Origin: JAKZVK01 sp965261065
Lineage (GTDB): Bacteria; Acidobacteriota; Terriglobia; Bryobacterales; UBA6623
DNA: 64,000 nucleotides
Reading direction: 5' to 3'
Assembly: GCA_965261065.1 (NCBI GenBank)
Contig: OZ253444.1
Coordinates: forward strand, 5,022,001 to 5,086,000
In this document: piece by piece, positions 34,750 to 45,439 of the stretch
Numbering within the stretch: position 1 is the stretch's first letter
How the letters are laid out: each line of letters starts with the position of its first letter
Notes under the pieces: generated by a model
The model's database searches: none
The model's input: the letters and a program-made list of their open reading frames with translations, nothing else
Told to the model about the DNA's origin: nothing
Position numbers and translations under genes: made by a program

Positions 34750-37248
34750 CTAACCCGTCTGCGCCAGCTTGTCCAGGTAGTGCTTCCGCGCCCGGTCGAT
34801 CATCTCTTTCGCGCGAGCCCGGTTGTCGCCGGGGCCGAAGTTGTCCCGCTCCTCCAGATACACCCACAGCCGGTCGACCCAGCGGATCAGCGTATCGAGG
34901 TCGTCTTTGACCAACACCGGCTTGCCGCCGACCTTTACGTACACAGCGCCGGAGTGCGCGCGAGGAATGCGGTCGTCGGGGATGCCGCGCGCGGGCCCTC
35001 CGGTGACCCTCACCGCGAACCAACTGCTCTCGTCAACCTCGACGTCCTTCTCCACGCGCGCCATCATCACCGACTTGCCAACCGCCTTCGACTCGATCAC
35101 GACTCCGTTCGCGATCAGCTCCACCGTCGACAACGGCACGCGCGACGTGATCGACGCCACTAGCTTCGCTTGGTACGGCCCATCGGCCGTCGCGGCAATC
35201 TCCGAGCCCATACCCTGCCCATTCACCGTGAACTCGATCAGCGGCCCATTCGTGACGAACGCGCGCCCCTCGCGGTACCGGTCGATCCATCGCTTCCAAT
35301 CCATCACCGGCCCTACGTCGACGTACTGCCGCGCGCCGCCGGGGATACGGTTGATGCCGCGCCAGTTCGTAAAGCAGTCCGTGCCGGCACCGGGCGAAAT
35401 CTTCAACCCGGCGTTCAGCAGCGTGTACCACATCGCGTAAGCCGCATCGCCGTAGGGCAGAATGTCCAACGCGTCGAGCGCGCCCAGCGCCGCCGTCACC
35501 GGACTCTCCTTCGCGCCCAGGCTCGTGTCGAACACGTCGCGGATTGTGCGGCTGATCGGATGCATATAGGTCACAAGGCCGCCCTGCTTGCGGGCCTCCA
35601 TCGCCGCCATCGTGTTGAGCGGGAAGTCGTACGACGAATCGCTCCCAACGACGCTCGTGTAGAACGGCGGCACCAGCTTCTTCAAGTTCAGGAAGCCCAT
35701 GTGCCCCAGCGGATCGCTGTTGCGGTACTCCTCGCCCCAGTAGAGCTTGTAGCGCTCGGTCGACAGCGGATCGACGTCGCCGGTGAAGAACTCCTTGTCG
35801 TGCACGAAAGCGCCGGCGGCGTTCGCCACGATCATGTTCGCGGTGTTGAGGTCTTCGGCCTGCAGCCATGCCAGCGATTGTTGCGGCCGCTGGTAGTAGC
35901 TGCCGTTGTAATTGGCGTGAAAGTGATTCTCGCCGGTGTACCAGCCCCGCTCGGCCCAGTTGGTCCAGCGCTCCATCGTGATCGTGATCTCGCTCGTCCC
36001 CCGCGCGGCGACTTTGATGCTGCGCTCGGCAATCTGATACTCGACGCCTTTCAGCGCCACCAGCCGCAGCCGTCCCGCGGGCACAGGGAAGGTGTCGTCG
36101 CCGCTCCCGATGAAAAATCCCTCCTGCGCGCCCTCGGGTTCGAGGTAGTAGTAGAAGATCTGCTCGCCCGACGGTGCGTAGGCCTTGCCGTCCGCCGCGC
36201 GCACGTAGAAACGTACCGGCGTCGGGTCGCCCATCTCATCGACCACGCGCACGCGCACTTGGCCCGACGGCTTGCGCCACTTCAGCCCGCTGATGCGTAC
36301 GTGCGTCTTCTCGCCCCCCTCGATCGGCATCGTGAACAGGTCGAGGTTGCCCATGTGGTTCGAGACGTGCGCGATCGTGCGCCCGTCGGGCGACACGGCC
36401 GGATTGAACTCGTCGCGCGTCGTGTTCGTGATCGCCTCGTGCTTCCCGCCCTCGCGGCCGACGCGATACAGCTCATAATCGCCCTTGCCGTTCACCTCGA
36501 CCGCCGAATAGATCGCGCCCGAACCGTCGGGCAGCGCCGCGACGCTGCCGAGGATGATGATGTGTTCAGGCGTGTACTTGGTCAGCGGCATTTGAATCAC
36601 TGACTTGGGAGAGCTGCCCGGCATCGACCAGATCTGCGGGACGCCGACGCGCTGTCCCGCGAAGAAGATCTCGTCGTGCTTCGGGTTCCACGAGGCATCG
36701 ACCCAGCGGCCGGCGTTGGTGCGTTGCGGCCGCGACTGCAACGGCGTGACCTTGCCGCTATCGATGTCGATGCGATGCAGCAACGCCCCGGCGTTTGCCA
36801 CCCGCAGCGCACAGGCTATCGACGTGCCGTCCGGCGACCAGGCGGGCGTTCCGGCAGTCTGGTGCGGCGTGTCGAGCAAGCGCTCGCGGCCGGTCTCGAC
36901 ATCGACGAGCCAGAGGTGGCCCGCGATCGTCGGGATCCTGCCGCGCGGCGGCTGCCCTTTGGCGTAAACGATCTGATCGCCGTTGGGCGACCACGCCGGG
37001 TGGGCATGATACCCGGCGGACGACGTAATCTGCCGCGCCTCGCCCCCCTCGGCCGCGACCTCCCAGATACTGCCGAACAGCGAGAAGGCCAGCCGCGCAC
37101 CGTCGGGCGACCAAGTCGGGTCGATGGCGCCCCAGGTGATCGATTCCGAGTCGGCGGCCGAGATCACATCGCTACGGTCGCGCACAACCAACACGCTCGC
37201 GAGAAGCACCAAGCCGGCGACGGTCAACCAACGGGAGGCGTTTTTCAT
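34750..37248 (-). CDS. Exported TolB-like propeller/CehA-type metallohydrolase
   Basis: An 832-residue exported protein. The signal (MKNASRWLTVAGLVLLASVL) starts at ATG 37248. Residues about 35-330 carry WD40-like PD40 repeats (PTWSPDGARLAFS, PAWSPNGDQIVYA, PAWSPDGTSIACA, PAVSPDGRTIAHV), a TolB-type propeller. The C-terminal half contains WYTGENHFHANYNG and VTYMHPISRT, typical of the CehA/McbA PHP-like metallohydrolases, which hydrolyse carbamate or similar esters. The combined architecture is common in Acidobacteria. The natural substrate cannot be told. Confidence 0.75.
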   Translation of the reverse strand: MKNASRWLTVAGLVLLASVLVVRDRSDVISAADSESITWGAIDPTWSPDGARLAFSLFGSIWEVAAEGGEARQITSSAGYHAHPAWSPNGDQIVYAKGQPPRGRIPTIAGHLWLVDVETGRERLLDTPHQTAGTPAWSPDGTSIACALRVANAGALLHRIDIDSGKVTPLQSRPQRTNAGRWVDASWNPKHDEIFFAGQRVGVPQIWSMPGSSPKSVIQMPLTKYTPEHIIILGSVAALPDGSGAIYSAVEVNGKGDYELYRVGREGGKHEAITNTTRDEFNPAVSPDGRTIAHVSNHMGNLDLFTMPIEGGEKTHVRISGLKWRKPSGQVRVRVVDEMGDPTPVRFYVRAADGKAYAPSGEQIFYYYLEPEGAQEGFFIGSGDDTFPVPAGRLRLVALKGVEYQIAERSIKVAARGTSEITITMERWTNWAERGWYTGENHFHANYNGSYYQRPQQSLAWLQAEDLNTANMIVANAAGAFVHDKEFFTGDVDPLSTERYKLYWGEEYRNSDPLGHMGFLNLKKLVPPFYTSVVGSDSSYDFPLNTMAAMEARKQGGLVTYMHPISRTIRDVFDTSLGAKESPVTAALGALDALDILPYGDAAYAMWYTLLNAGLKISPGAGTDCFTNWRGINRIPGGARQYVDVGPVMDWKRWIDRYREGRAFVTNGPLIEFTVNGQGMGSEIAATADGPYQAKLVASITSRVPLSTVELIANGVVIESKAVGKSVMMARVEKDVEVDESSWFAVRVTGGPARGIPDDRIPRAHSGAVYVKVGGKPVLVKDDLDTLIRWVDRLWVYLEERDNFGPGDNRARAKEMIDRARKHYLDKLAQTG

Positions 37249-37515
37249 GCCCCGATTATACGTCGGTTGCGAAGGAGGCTCGGGGCACAAGGTACCCGGA
37301 GCAGCGGATAGAAATTTCTTAAGACTTCTGTGACTGGCAGAAGGGTTGCCGCTAGGGTTGTGAGATCGGCGGCTGACTCAGGAGTGGGAGAGCCGCGGGA
37401 CCGGTGTCTGATCCGGCCGGTAGATCGACTTGAAATGTGGGAATCGCGCGACGAGTTCGGGCTCTGTTTCCCCGAACTCCCCTATCTTGGATGTCCCGAC
37501 CTTTTCCCGCCAAGT

Positions 37516-38169
37516 CTAGTTCGCCTTCGAAGCATCGGCATCTGACCGCTCGGGTCGTTCGGAACCCATGCTCTTTCTCGATGCCTTGGCAATACGATCA
37601 ACCAGTTCCTTGAACAGGGTTTCGTAGGGTGCGGTGACCTTGAGCTCAGCTACGGCGGTCTTGGGACTTTCAATAAACTCCGACAGGGCTTGGGCCAGCG
37701 TATTGCGTTGCTCGGGTCGCGAGAACTTCCCAACGAGGATTCGGAAGAACCTTGAGGGGACAACAAATCGACCTACAACACGCCGCCACCCGCCATCCCA
37801 ACGGGCATCAGTGCTGATTTTGTCGGCGATTGGGGTTTCTCCGTTATCCTGGAGGCTAGTCATGACATAACCGAAGTCCTCCAGTGAGGCCGAGGCCTTG
37901 GCGATCTCGCTCGACGACACGCCTATGACAGACCTGCGCGTTCGCGTATGGACGTCAAGTACGGTGGCCAGGCAATTGGGAGAACCGACGAACGTCGGAA
38001 ATAGAAGTGCGTATGGCCGCTGTTCCCTGCTGGCCTCACGACGAGACCGACTAGTCGCTCTTTCAGCCCGGTCTGAAGGCCAGACCGTCGCGCGGACACT
38101 GTGGCCATTAGACGCCACCTTGACCGCGGGGTGGATGTCGTGGAGGTCCGGCCAACCCACACACTTCAC
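37516..38169 (-). CDS. Unknown protein downstream of XRE regulator
   Basis: A 217-residue protein beginning at GTG 38169 (KCVGWPDLHDIHPAVKV). No family recognised; it contains no HExxH metalloprotease motif that would mark an ImmA/IrrE partner. Before IS1380 copy beta inserted, its start lay only about 17 nt after the stop codon of the XRE regulator, so the pair was an operon. The IS now separates them by 1.7 kb and it may lack a promoter. Confidence 0.6.
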   Translation of the reverse strand: MKCVGWPDLHDIHPAVKVASNGHSVRATVWPSDRAERATSRSRREASREQRPYALLFPTFVGSPNCLATVLDVHTRTRRSVIGVSSSEIAKASASLEDFGYVMTSLQDNGETPIADKISTDARWDGGWRRVVGRFVVPSRFFRILVGKFSRPEQRNTLAQALSEFIESPKTAVAELKVTAPYETLFKELVDRIAKASRKSMGSERPERSDADASKAN

Positions 38170-38191
38170 TTCGCCAATCCCGCTCTTCTAG

Positions 38192-39857
38192 CCAGGATTT
38201 CCATTTTGGCCCTGGCACGGTCACAGGATACACCCCCGCTGCGCCGAATACCACGTCTTTTCGCGCTGAACCCTGCACATCACCTCCGCCGGTAGGCGCC
38301 AGGGCTCGTCCGTCCGCTCACAGATGTTGATTGAGCGGACTGAACGGCGCTCCGGCCGACACTGCTCCCTGCGAAACCTTTTTGGAGCCAAAAACTGTTG
38401 ATCCTCGCCCGGGCAACGCTACCCACCCGGCACAGGCAGCGCCCAGATCCTATGCAGCATGTCACCGAACAGCCGCCGGTTCAGATGCCCCTCCGCCAGC
38501 AGCAACCAGTAGTAGCGAGCATGCTTGACCAGCCGACCGCCGGTCTTCATCAACCTGTGTTGCAAACTCGTTAGCGACCAGCTTTTGATTCGCTGCGGCA
38601 GCCCTAGCCGCCGCCACAGGTTGCCCAGGTTGTAGGCCAGCACGCTGAGTTGCAGCCGTACCTCGTTGGCTCGGAAGCGGTGACACGACAAGCGGGTCCA
38701 GTGCGTGGCCTGTTTGCCTTCTTTGATCCACTGCTCCGCCGTGCCGCGCTTGTTGTAGAACCGCACGACCGAGCGGCTCGGCAAGCTCATGCTCGTCACG
38801 ACAAATCCGACGCGCGGGAATAGTTCGCCCTGGTGATGCTCGACCTTGGCGACAACTCGCCTTGCCTTCGACCAGCTCTCGGCCTGATAGCGAAAACTCT
38901 TGTAGCGCACTAGGGGCTTGGCGTTCGGCCTGCCCGGTGGCCGAAACAGGATGTCCTCGATCTCCAGCTCCAGGCTCTTGTTCGCCGGGATGCGAATCAC
39001 GTAGTCCACGCCGCGCTCCTCCATCGCCTCGTAGATCTCGGGCTTGGCGAAGGCGGCGTCGGCGCGGAACGTCACCTGTTTGCCCTCCGCCTGTTGTCGT
39101 TCGATCTCCGGCAGTAGCAGCTCGTCCCAGTCCTCGGCGCTGTGCACGTTGCCGGGACGCAGCTTCGCGCCTAGGCAGTCGCCGTGCTGGTTGAACAGCA
39201 ACAGCGGGTGATAGCAGAGGGACTCAAAATGGCCGTTGTAGGCACTGCCTTCCTGTTGGCCGTGGACGGGGCTCTCCGTGGAGTCCATGTCGAGCACCAC
39301 GCGGTCTGAACCGTCGGGAGCTTCGGCTTGCGCGACCAGCTCCCGGTTCACTGCCATCAGCCCCAGCAAGTTCTCTTCGCTCGCCAGCATCTCCGTCTCG
39401 AAGCCATGCAGCGTCGAGGTCAAGGCTGCTCCGCGATCCCAGTTCCTCTTCGAGCCGATCAAGCGAAAGGTCGGATCGGCGGATACTCGAACGGCGTCAT
39501 TGAGGTCCTCGTAGCCAGCGAGTCGGCTGTAGACCGACTGCCGCAGCAGATCGGCCAGCGCGAACTTCTTGTTCAAGCCTTGTCGCGAGTCGCTGATATG
39601 CTCGTCGATCAGCTGGCCGAGTCCGAGTCGTTCATCCAGTTCGCGAACGAGAATCAGACCGCCATCCGAGGTGACTCGCGATCCTTGGAAATCGACTTTG
39701 AGAAATCCATTGAACGTGAGCTGAAACGGCTTGTTTTCTTTTTCACCCATCGGGTGTTGACCTCCATGGCGTCCTTATCGGGCTCTAGTCCCTATCAATA
39801 AAGACGCTGAAGGTCGCTGGATGGTCTGAAGCTTATACATCAAATTGAAAATGCGGG
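38192..39857 (-). mobile_element. IS1380-type insertion sequence, copy beta (1666 bp)
   Basis: Same ends as the other two copies. The 5-bp duplication TCTAG is at 38187-38191 and 39858-39862. The duplication contains the TAG stop codon of the XRE gene, so that stop is preserved. This copy is more diverged than alpha and gamma. Confidence 0.92.
38419..39750 (-). CDS. IS1380-family transposase, copy beta
   Basis: Intact 443-residue transposase. Motifs: VVLDMDSTESPVHG, FRADAAFAKPEIYE and KRGTAEQWIKEGKQ. It differs from copies alpha and gamma at many positions (for example MGEKENKPFQL for MGEKQTKPFQL), which makes it a separate lineage of the same family. Confidence 0.9.
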   Translation of the reverse strand: MGEKENKPFQLTFNGFLKVDFQGSRVTSDGGLILVRELDERLGLGQLIDEHISDSRQGLNKKFALADLLRQSVYSRLAGYEDLNDAVRVSADPTFRLIGSKRNWDRGAALTSTLHGFETEMLASEENLLGLMAVNRELVAQAEAPDGSDRVVLDMDSTESPVHGQQEGSAYNGHFESLCYHPLLLFNQHGDCLGAKLRPGNVHSAEDWDELLLPEIERQQAEGKQVTFRADAAFAKPEIYEAMEERGVDYVIRIPANKSLELEIEDILFRPPGRPNAKPLVRYKSFRYQAESWSKARRVVAKVEHHQGELFPRVGFVVTSMSLPSRSVVRFYNKRGTAEQWIKEGKQATHWTRLSCHRFRANEVRLQLSVLAYNLGNLWRRLGLPQRIKSWSLTSLQHRLMKTGGRLVKHARYYWLLLAEGHLNRRLFGDMLHRIWALPVPGG

Positions 39858-39858
39858 T

Positions 39859-40353
39859 CTAGATCTCCTTGAGGGCTGGCTCCAACAGCGCCACAAGCTG
39901 CTCCAAGTTCAGGTGCACAGCCCACTGCGGTGGTACTATCACAGCCTGCTGAACAGCCCCCCGGATCGACTCGAGGTCGGCCGCTAACTCCCTTTGCTTT
40001 TCCATGATCTCTCGGGAAAGGTACCTCCGCTCGTCGTCACGCGAGTCTCGCAGCAGCGCGAGCATCGCCTCAGCTGCCGGATAGGTTTCGTACATCGGAG
40101 CCGGGTATCCCGCTGCAAGCAAGAGTTCGTTTAGCTGAGACGAGTCCAGTCCGAGGTGCGCCGCAAACGAACGAAGCTTCCCCTCAGTTGTTCCCCGATT
40201 GCCTTTCTCGATTCGAAATACGTGGCTCACATCGACGCCTAGCCGTGCGGCGATCTCCCGCTGGGTCTTACCAGCGTCGGTGCGATGCTTTGCAAACAGT
40301 TTTCCAAGAGATTGGAACCTGCTTTGGGATGGCCGATTGTCCGGTCTGTTCAT
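39859..40353 (-). CDS. XRE-family transcriptional regulator
   Basis: A 164-residue regulator with an N-terminal Cro/C1-type helix-turn-helix (GKTQREIAARLGVDVSHVFRIEKGNR, written here in two adjoining halves: residues about 29-42 and 43-54). The C-terminal half is mostly helical (AEAMLALLRDSRDDERRYLS) and may dimerise. The stop TAG lies in the IS1380 target duplication, so the protein is unchanged by the insertion. It formerly preceded the unknown gene at 38169. Confidence 0.82.
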   Translation of the reverse strand: MNRPDNRPSQSRFQSLGKLFAKHRTDAGKTQREIAARLGVDVSHVFRIEKGNRGTTEGKLRSFAAHLGLDSSQLNELLLAAGYPAPMYETYPAAEAMLALLRDSRDDERRYLSREIMEKQRELAADLESIRGAVQQAVIVPPQWAVHLNLEQLVALLEPALKEI

Positions 40354-40495
40354 TGACTACGGTCACCAACTTGATTGTGCTTGAGAGACGCCACTCGCCG
40401 ACTGCTGGGATTGACTAGAGGCCGTCATGCCGCTCCAAAAGAAGTTGCCCCTTCTGCACTGGGCATTTTAGGTCGTCAAGCTCAACTTGTCAAGG

Positions 40496-42093
40496 TGTCA
40501 ACGCCCAATAGAAATGTCCCCCTCGGTAGCTCGATAGAAGTGTCCCCTTGTGTTTCTTGTTCGTAGGAGAGATATCGTCGTCGTCGGGGCTGTGGAACTG
40601 TGGGAATCGCGTAGCGATTTCCAAGGGGCGGTGGGAAGGGTGGAAAACCATCCACCGCTCCTCGAACCCGGTACTGCTGCCTCGAGAGATTTTCCACGCT
40701 TTCCATCCGACCCGGCATTTCCACAGCCCTCTTATGTATTCGCAGCCCGTTTTTTCCGTAACACAGCTCGCCGCCAGGGGTGGTCCGCCGCCGGCTTGCG
40801 CCCGCCCCCCGGACGCTGCTGTGGTGCTGGTTTCGTCCGCAGCTGTGGCGTCGGCGTGGCGATCACGTCGTGCTCGATCTCGTGCCCGTCAAACCTCACC
40901 TGCAAGCTCTCATCGCGCCACTGTTGGACCGTCACCCGTGCCCCCGCCCCCACGCCCTGGTTGCGTTTCGGCTTCAACTGCAAACAACGATTCTCGAAAC
41001 GCACCACCCGGTCGTTGCTCACCACCCGTTCGTACTCGCAACAGAACACCCCTCGCAGCTCGGTGCCGCGGGGGAGCGCCTGGTGAAAGTCCGCTGCCGC
41101 CGCCGGCTCACAGGCGAAGCGCTCGTTGTGCTCGGCCAGGTACTCCTCGTCGAGATAACGGTTCGCCGCCTCGTACTCGACGATCCCGCGCAGCCGCATC
41201 TTCTTGATCAGGCGGTCTTGGTGCGTGCCGTGATGGCGCTCCACTCGGCCCTTGGCTTGCGGCGAGGAAGCCGCCATGATCGTAATGCCGAGCTTGGCAC
41301 ACATGCGCCCGAACTGCGTCTCGGGCTTGATGCCTGCCAGCGCTTCCCGCGACGTCGGCTGGCGCTGGTAGACGTTTTTCCAGTCGCAGTACAACGCCTT
41401 GGGAACGCCGTGTTGACGCACCCAGGCTGCGAGCAGATCGGCCGCGGCCCAGGTCGTTTCCTGGTCCGAGAAACGGCACAGCGCCACACCGGTCGCGTCA
41501 TCGACGAAGTTCATCAGACAGGCTTTCGGGCCGCGTTCTTCCAGCCAGTGGTGGTGCGAACCGTCGAGTTGAATCAGCTCGCCGAAGTGCGCTTTGCGTT
41601 GGCGCCGGGTGCGATGCGGTTGGCGCTTGCGACGGCGGCTCCACAGACCCGCGGCGAGCATCCAGCGCCGCAGTGTTTCGCGCGGCACTTCCAGGCCGTG
41701 GTCGGCTGCCAGATGTTCCGACGCCAGCGTCGGCCCGAAGCGCTCGTGCCCCTCGCCCGCATAGTTCTCGCGCACCAACTCGATAACCTGCTGGCGTCGC
41801 TTCTGATCGGCTCGGTTCGAAGCACGGCCGACGTTACCGTGCACCAAAGCCTTGGCCCCGCCCGCACGGTAACGCTTCTTCAGACGCTTCGCATGGCGGT
41901 AGCTGACCTCCAGCAGCTCGGCGGTTTCGGTCAACTTCAGTTCTCCTCGTTTCACTCGGCTCAGCACTTCGCCGCGCCTCAACTCCTTGGCACTCATCCA
42001 TGTCCTTCCCACTCTCGGCTCCTCCTTCGGAGCCTCAGAGTAGGGGACATTTCTATTGGGCGCTCAAGGGGACATTATCATTGGGCTTCAACA
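40496..42093 (-). mobile_element. ISNCY/IS1202-type insertion sequence, copy 3 (1598 bp), no target duplication
   Basis: Both ends are complete and the length equals the other copies. The 16 bp outside are GCTCAACTTGTCAAGG on the left and GGCCGTCAGCACAGTG on the right; they do not match. This copy also has a few private substitutions (T for A in LTETAELLE, I for L in QQVIELV). Its flanks were probably joined by recombination with another copy. Confidence 0.9.
40732..42012 (-). CDS. IS1202/ISNCY-type DDE transposase, copy 3
   Basis: Intact 426-residue frame with D150, D210 and E258. Start GTG at 42012 with AAGGAGGAG upstream. It carries two substitutions relative to copies 1, 2 and 4 in the N-terminal region (A30 to T, L77 to I). 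Confidence 0.9.
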   Translation of the reverse strand: MGRTWMSAKELRRGEVLSRVKRGELKLTETAELLEVSYRHAKRLKKRYRAGGAKALVHGNVGRASNRADQKRRQQVIELVRENYAGEGHERFGPTLASEHLAADHGLEVPRETLRRWMLAAGLWSRRRKRQPHRTRRQRKAHFGELIQLDGSHHHWLEERGPKACLMNFVDDATGVALCRFSDQETTWAAADLLAAWVRQHGVPKALYCDWKNVYQRQPTSREALAGIKPETQFGRMCAKLGITIMAASSPQAKGRVERHHGTHQDRLIKKMRLRGIVEYEAANRYLDEEYLAEHNERFACEPAAAADFHQALPRGTELRGVFCCEYERVVSNDRVVRFENRCLQLKPKRNQGVGAGARVTVQQWRDESLQVRFDGHEIEHDVIATPTPQLRTKPAPQQRPGGGRKPAADHPWRRAVLRKKRAANT

Positions 42094-42960
42094 GGCCGTC
42101 AGCACAGTGTGTACATGACTGAAGGCATATGACTACGGGCACGGCAGAGGGAGCCGATGTCGAGTGAAAACTTCTAGGTCGGGATCGAGGCCTATTTTAA
42201 AAGCGACGCTCAGGCGGTAGAACGGAAACAAAGCTAGACCGTGATTGCGTGGTCTGGTGACGAGGCAGAGCTACCTCGGACACGAGAGGAAAGGGGAAAC
42301 ACCATGAGTCCAGTCTATGTGGATCTTACGCGCTACTTGAAGGTAGCGAGAGGAGTGTTCCGATTCTGCGCGGTTGTCATCGCAATTGTGGCAACCCACA
42401 TTGTGTAGACCGTTACAGCGCGGGCGGCCCGTGCCTCAAGTTGATTCCGGCGCGGGCCGCAACTCCGTAATCCCACCACGCAACGACGGAGACGCAACGC
42501 CGGATGGCTATGACCGGCGGTCACCGAAGTTCAATTCCGATGGCGGGTTTTCTCCCTCTTGTTTCAATCACTTACCTCTCCAACTCGCGGGCTGACCCGC
42601 AGGCGCTTCGTATCCTCAAGGTAACGCGGATTCTTCCACTCACGAAGGCAGCAACAAGCCAAATTTACTAACAATCTCTTTGGGATCAGCACCTTGCGGC
42701 CAAATCTGAATCTACTACTGCATCTTTTGTCACTCGAAAACAATTACGACGAAATCGAGCCCAGAACAAGGTCGAACCCAATCTGAGCGAGAGAGGCGTC
42801 AGAGCCAATGGACACCGAAAACAAAGACGAAGCCAATCTTCACACTCTAGCCACAGCCCGAGATAGCTCGCTCGCCGGGCAGGCAACAGCTCAATCGGTC
42901 TCCGACCAACTCCGCGGGAGCAGCCGAAACTTCGCTGTTGCATTTGTAGGCTATGTGTGT
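42094..42960. other. Long intergenic region, mostly non-coding
   Basis: About 870 nt before the argF control region. Apart from a 34-codon frame at 42304 I see no conserved gene. The longest frames on either strand look like chance frames with no domain. It is AT-richer than its surroundings near 42700-42960. Confidence 0.45.
42304..42408 (+). CDS. Possible small membrane protein (34 residues)
   Basis: ATG 42304 is preceded by AGGAAAGGGGAAACACC, a plausible ribosome binding site, and the frame ends with TAG at 42406-42408. The product is YVDLTRYLKVARG followed by a hydrophobic segment (VFRFCAVVIAIVATHIV) that could cross the membrane once. No homolog is known to me; it may be a chance frame. 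Confidence 0.3.
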   Translation: MSPVYVDLTRYLKVARGVFRFCAVVIAIVATHIV

Positions 42961-42962
42961 AA

Positions 42963-42992
42963 TTATGCAATATAGTGCATATTAATGCATTC
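42963..42992 (+). promoter_or_regulatory. Candidate tandem ARG boxes upstream of argF
   Basis: Two overlapping, imperfectly palindromic 18-20-bp sequences lie 13-42 bp before the argF start: TTATGCAATATAGTGCATAT and GTGCATATTAATGCATTC. ArgR operators in many bacteria are AT-rich 18-bp palindromes of the TGCAT/ATGCA or TGAAT/ATTCA type, often in pairs. A -10-like TATAGT (42971-42976) lies inside, so ArgR binding would block transcription. An argR gene lies at the end of the same cluster. Confidence 0.55.
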
Positions 42993-43004
42993 GGGGAGGC
43001 CGTG

Positions 43005-43967
<963 letters not shown>

Positions 43968-44137
43968 CGGTGGTGGTATTGACAAGGTGTGGCGCGGGCC
44001 TCAGGCCTTGCAGCGTCGGCCTCCGGGCCGACGTCCGGTGTAGCCCGAAGCGGCGGCGCAGTTGATTCGAGGAGGTCGGCGGGGACGCCGACCCTGCCCG
44101 CCAGGAGACGCGCGCCACCGCAACGTTGCGCTTTTCG

Positions 44138-44162
44138 ATGTAGGGGCACCGCGGCCGTGCCC
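44138..44162. repeat. REP-like palindrome, copy 3 (inverted)
   Basis: ATGTAGGGGCACCGCGGCCG then TGCCC. This is the reverse orientation of the other copies, with a GCGG centre. It lies in the argF-argG gap, where further short GC-rich hairpins (GTCGGCC-TCCG-GGCCGAC at about 44012-44029) are also found. Confidence 0.5.
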
Positions 44163-44218
44163 GAGGGCCCGCATGACGGGGCACTGAACAAGAGAGCGAG
44201 AAGAGGACACGAGTTTCG

Positions 44219-45439
44219 ATGACAAAACCCAAGAAAGTAGCCCTGGCTTACTCCGGAGGCCTCGACACGTCGATCATTATTCCCTGGTTGCGCGACGAGT
44301 ACGGCTGCGAAGTCGTCGCTGTGTGCGGCGACATCGGCCAAGGCGCCGAGGAACTCGACGGCATCGAAGAGAAGGCCCGCAAGAGCGGTGCGTCGGAAGT
44401 CTACGTCGACGACATGCGCGAGGAGTTCGTGCGTGACTACGTCTGGCCGATGGTGCGCTCGGGGGCGGTCTACGAAGACAAGTACCTGCTGGGCACCTCG
44501 ATCGCGCGGCCGCTGCTGGCGAAACGGCAAGTCGACGTCGCGCTGGCAACCGGCTGCGACGCGCTCTCGCACGGCTGCACCGGCAAGGGCAACGACCAAG
44601 TTCGTTTTGAATTGACGTACAAGGCCTGCGCGCCGCACTTGCCCGTGATCGCCCCGTGGCGCATGTGGGACATCCACTCGCGTGAGGACGCGATTGACTA
44701 CGCCGCCGCGCACAACATCCCGATTGACGCGACCAAAGCGAAGATCTACAGCCGCGACCGCAACCTGTGGCACCTTTCGCACGAGGGCGGCGAACTGGAG
44801 GACCCCATCAACGCGCCCAGCGACGGCGTGTGGATGTGGACCGTCGCTCCCAAGGATGCACCCGACACGCCGGCCCACGTCACGGTCGGTTTCGAGAACG
44901 GCACGCCCGTCTCGGTCGATGGCGAGACGCTCAGCGCGGCGACGATCGTCGAGAGGCTGAACGTGATCGGCGCCGAGCACGGTATCGGCCGTACAGACCT
45001 GGTCGAGAACCGGTTCGTGGGCATGAAGTCGCGCGGGTGTTACGAGACGCCCGGCGGCTCGATCATCATGGCCGCCCATCACGAGATCGAAGCACTCACG
45101 CTCGATCGCGCCACGGCGCACTACAAACAGAAGCTCGCGCTCGACTACGCCGACCTCGTCTACAACGGACAGTGGTTCACACCGCTGCGCGAGGCCCTCG
45201 ACGGTTTCGTCGAAAAGACGCAGGAGACGGTCACCGGTGAAGTGACGCTGCAGCTTTCGAAGGGGCGCATCGACGTCGTTAGCCGCAAGTCGCCCTATTC
45301 GCTGTATTCGCTCGACATCGCGAGCTTCACGATGGGCGCGGAGTACGAGCCGAAGGACGCGCGTGGGTTCATCAACCTGGTTGGGCTTCCGATTCAAGTC
45401 AGGTCGAGCGTGTTGGGTGGTGTGTCGGAAGGATCATGA
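44219..45439 (+). CDS. argG: Argininosuccinate synthase
   Basis: A 406-residue ligase joining citrulline and aspartate with ATP. The ATP-binding PP-loop is AYSGGLDTSI (residues 10-19), followed by ATGCDALSHGCTGKGNDQVR, a family signature. The ATG overlaps nothing upstream. The last bases are ATGA, where TGA ends argG and ATG begins argH, so the two are translationally coupled. Confidence 0.93.
   Translation: MTKPKKVALAYSGGLDTSIIIPWLRDEYGCEVVAVCGDIGQGAEELDGIEEKARKSGASEVYVDDMREEFVRDYVWPMVRSGAVYEDKYLLGTSIARPLLAKRQVDVALATGCDALSHGCTGKGNDQVRFELTYKACAPHLPVIAPWRMWDIHSREDAIDYAAAHNIPIDATKAKIYSRDRNLWHLSHEGGELEDPINAPSDGVWMWTVAPKDAPDTPAHVTVGFENGTPVSVDGETLSAATIVERLNVIGAEHGIGRTDLVENRFVGMKSRGCYETPGGSIIMAAHHEIEALTLDRATAHYKQKLALDYADLVYNGQWFTPLREALDGFVEKTQETVTGEVTLQLSKGRIDVVSRKSPYSLYSLDIASFTMGAEYEPKDARGFINLVGLPIQVRSSVLGGVSEGS

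Noticed and set aside
35170..36603. 477-codon plus-strand frame opposite the CehA-like gene
   Set aside because: Antisense shadow; the opposite strand has PD40 repeats and metal-binding motifs.
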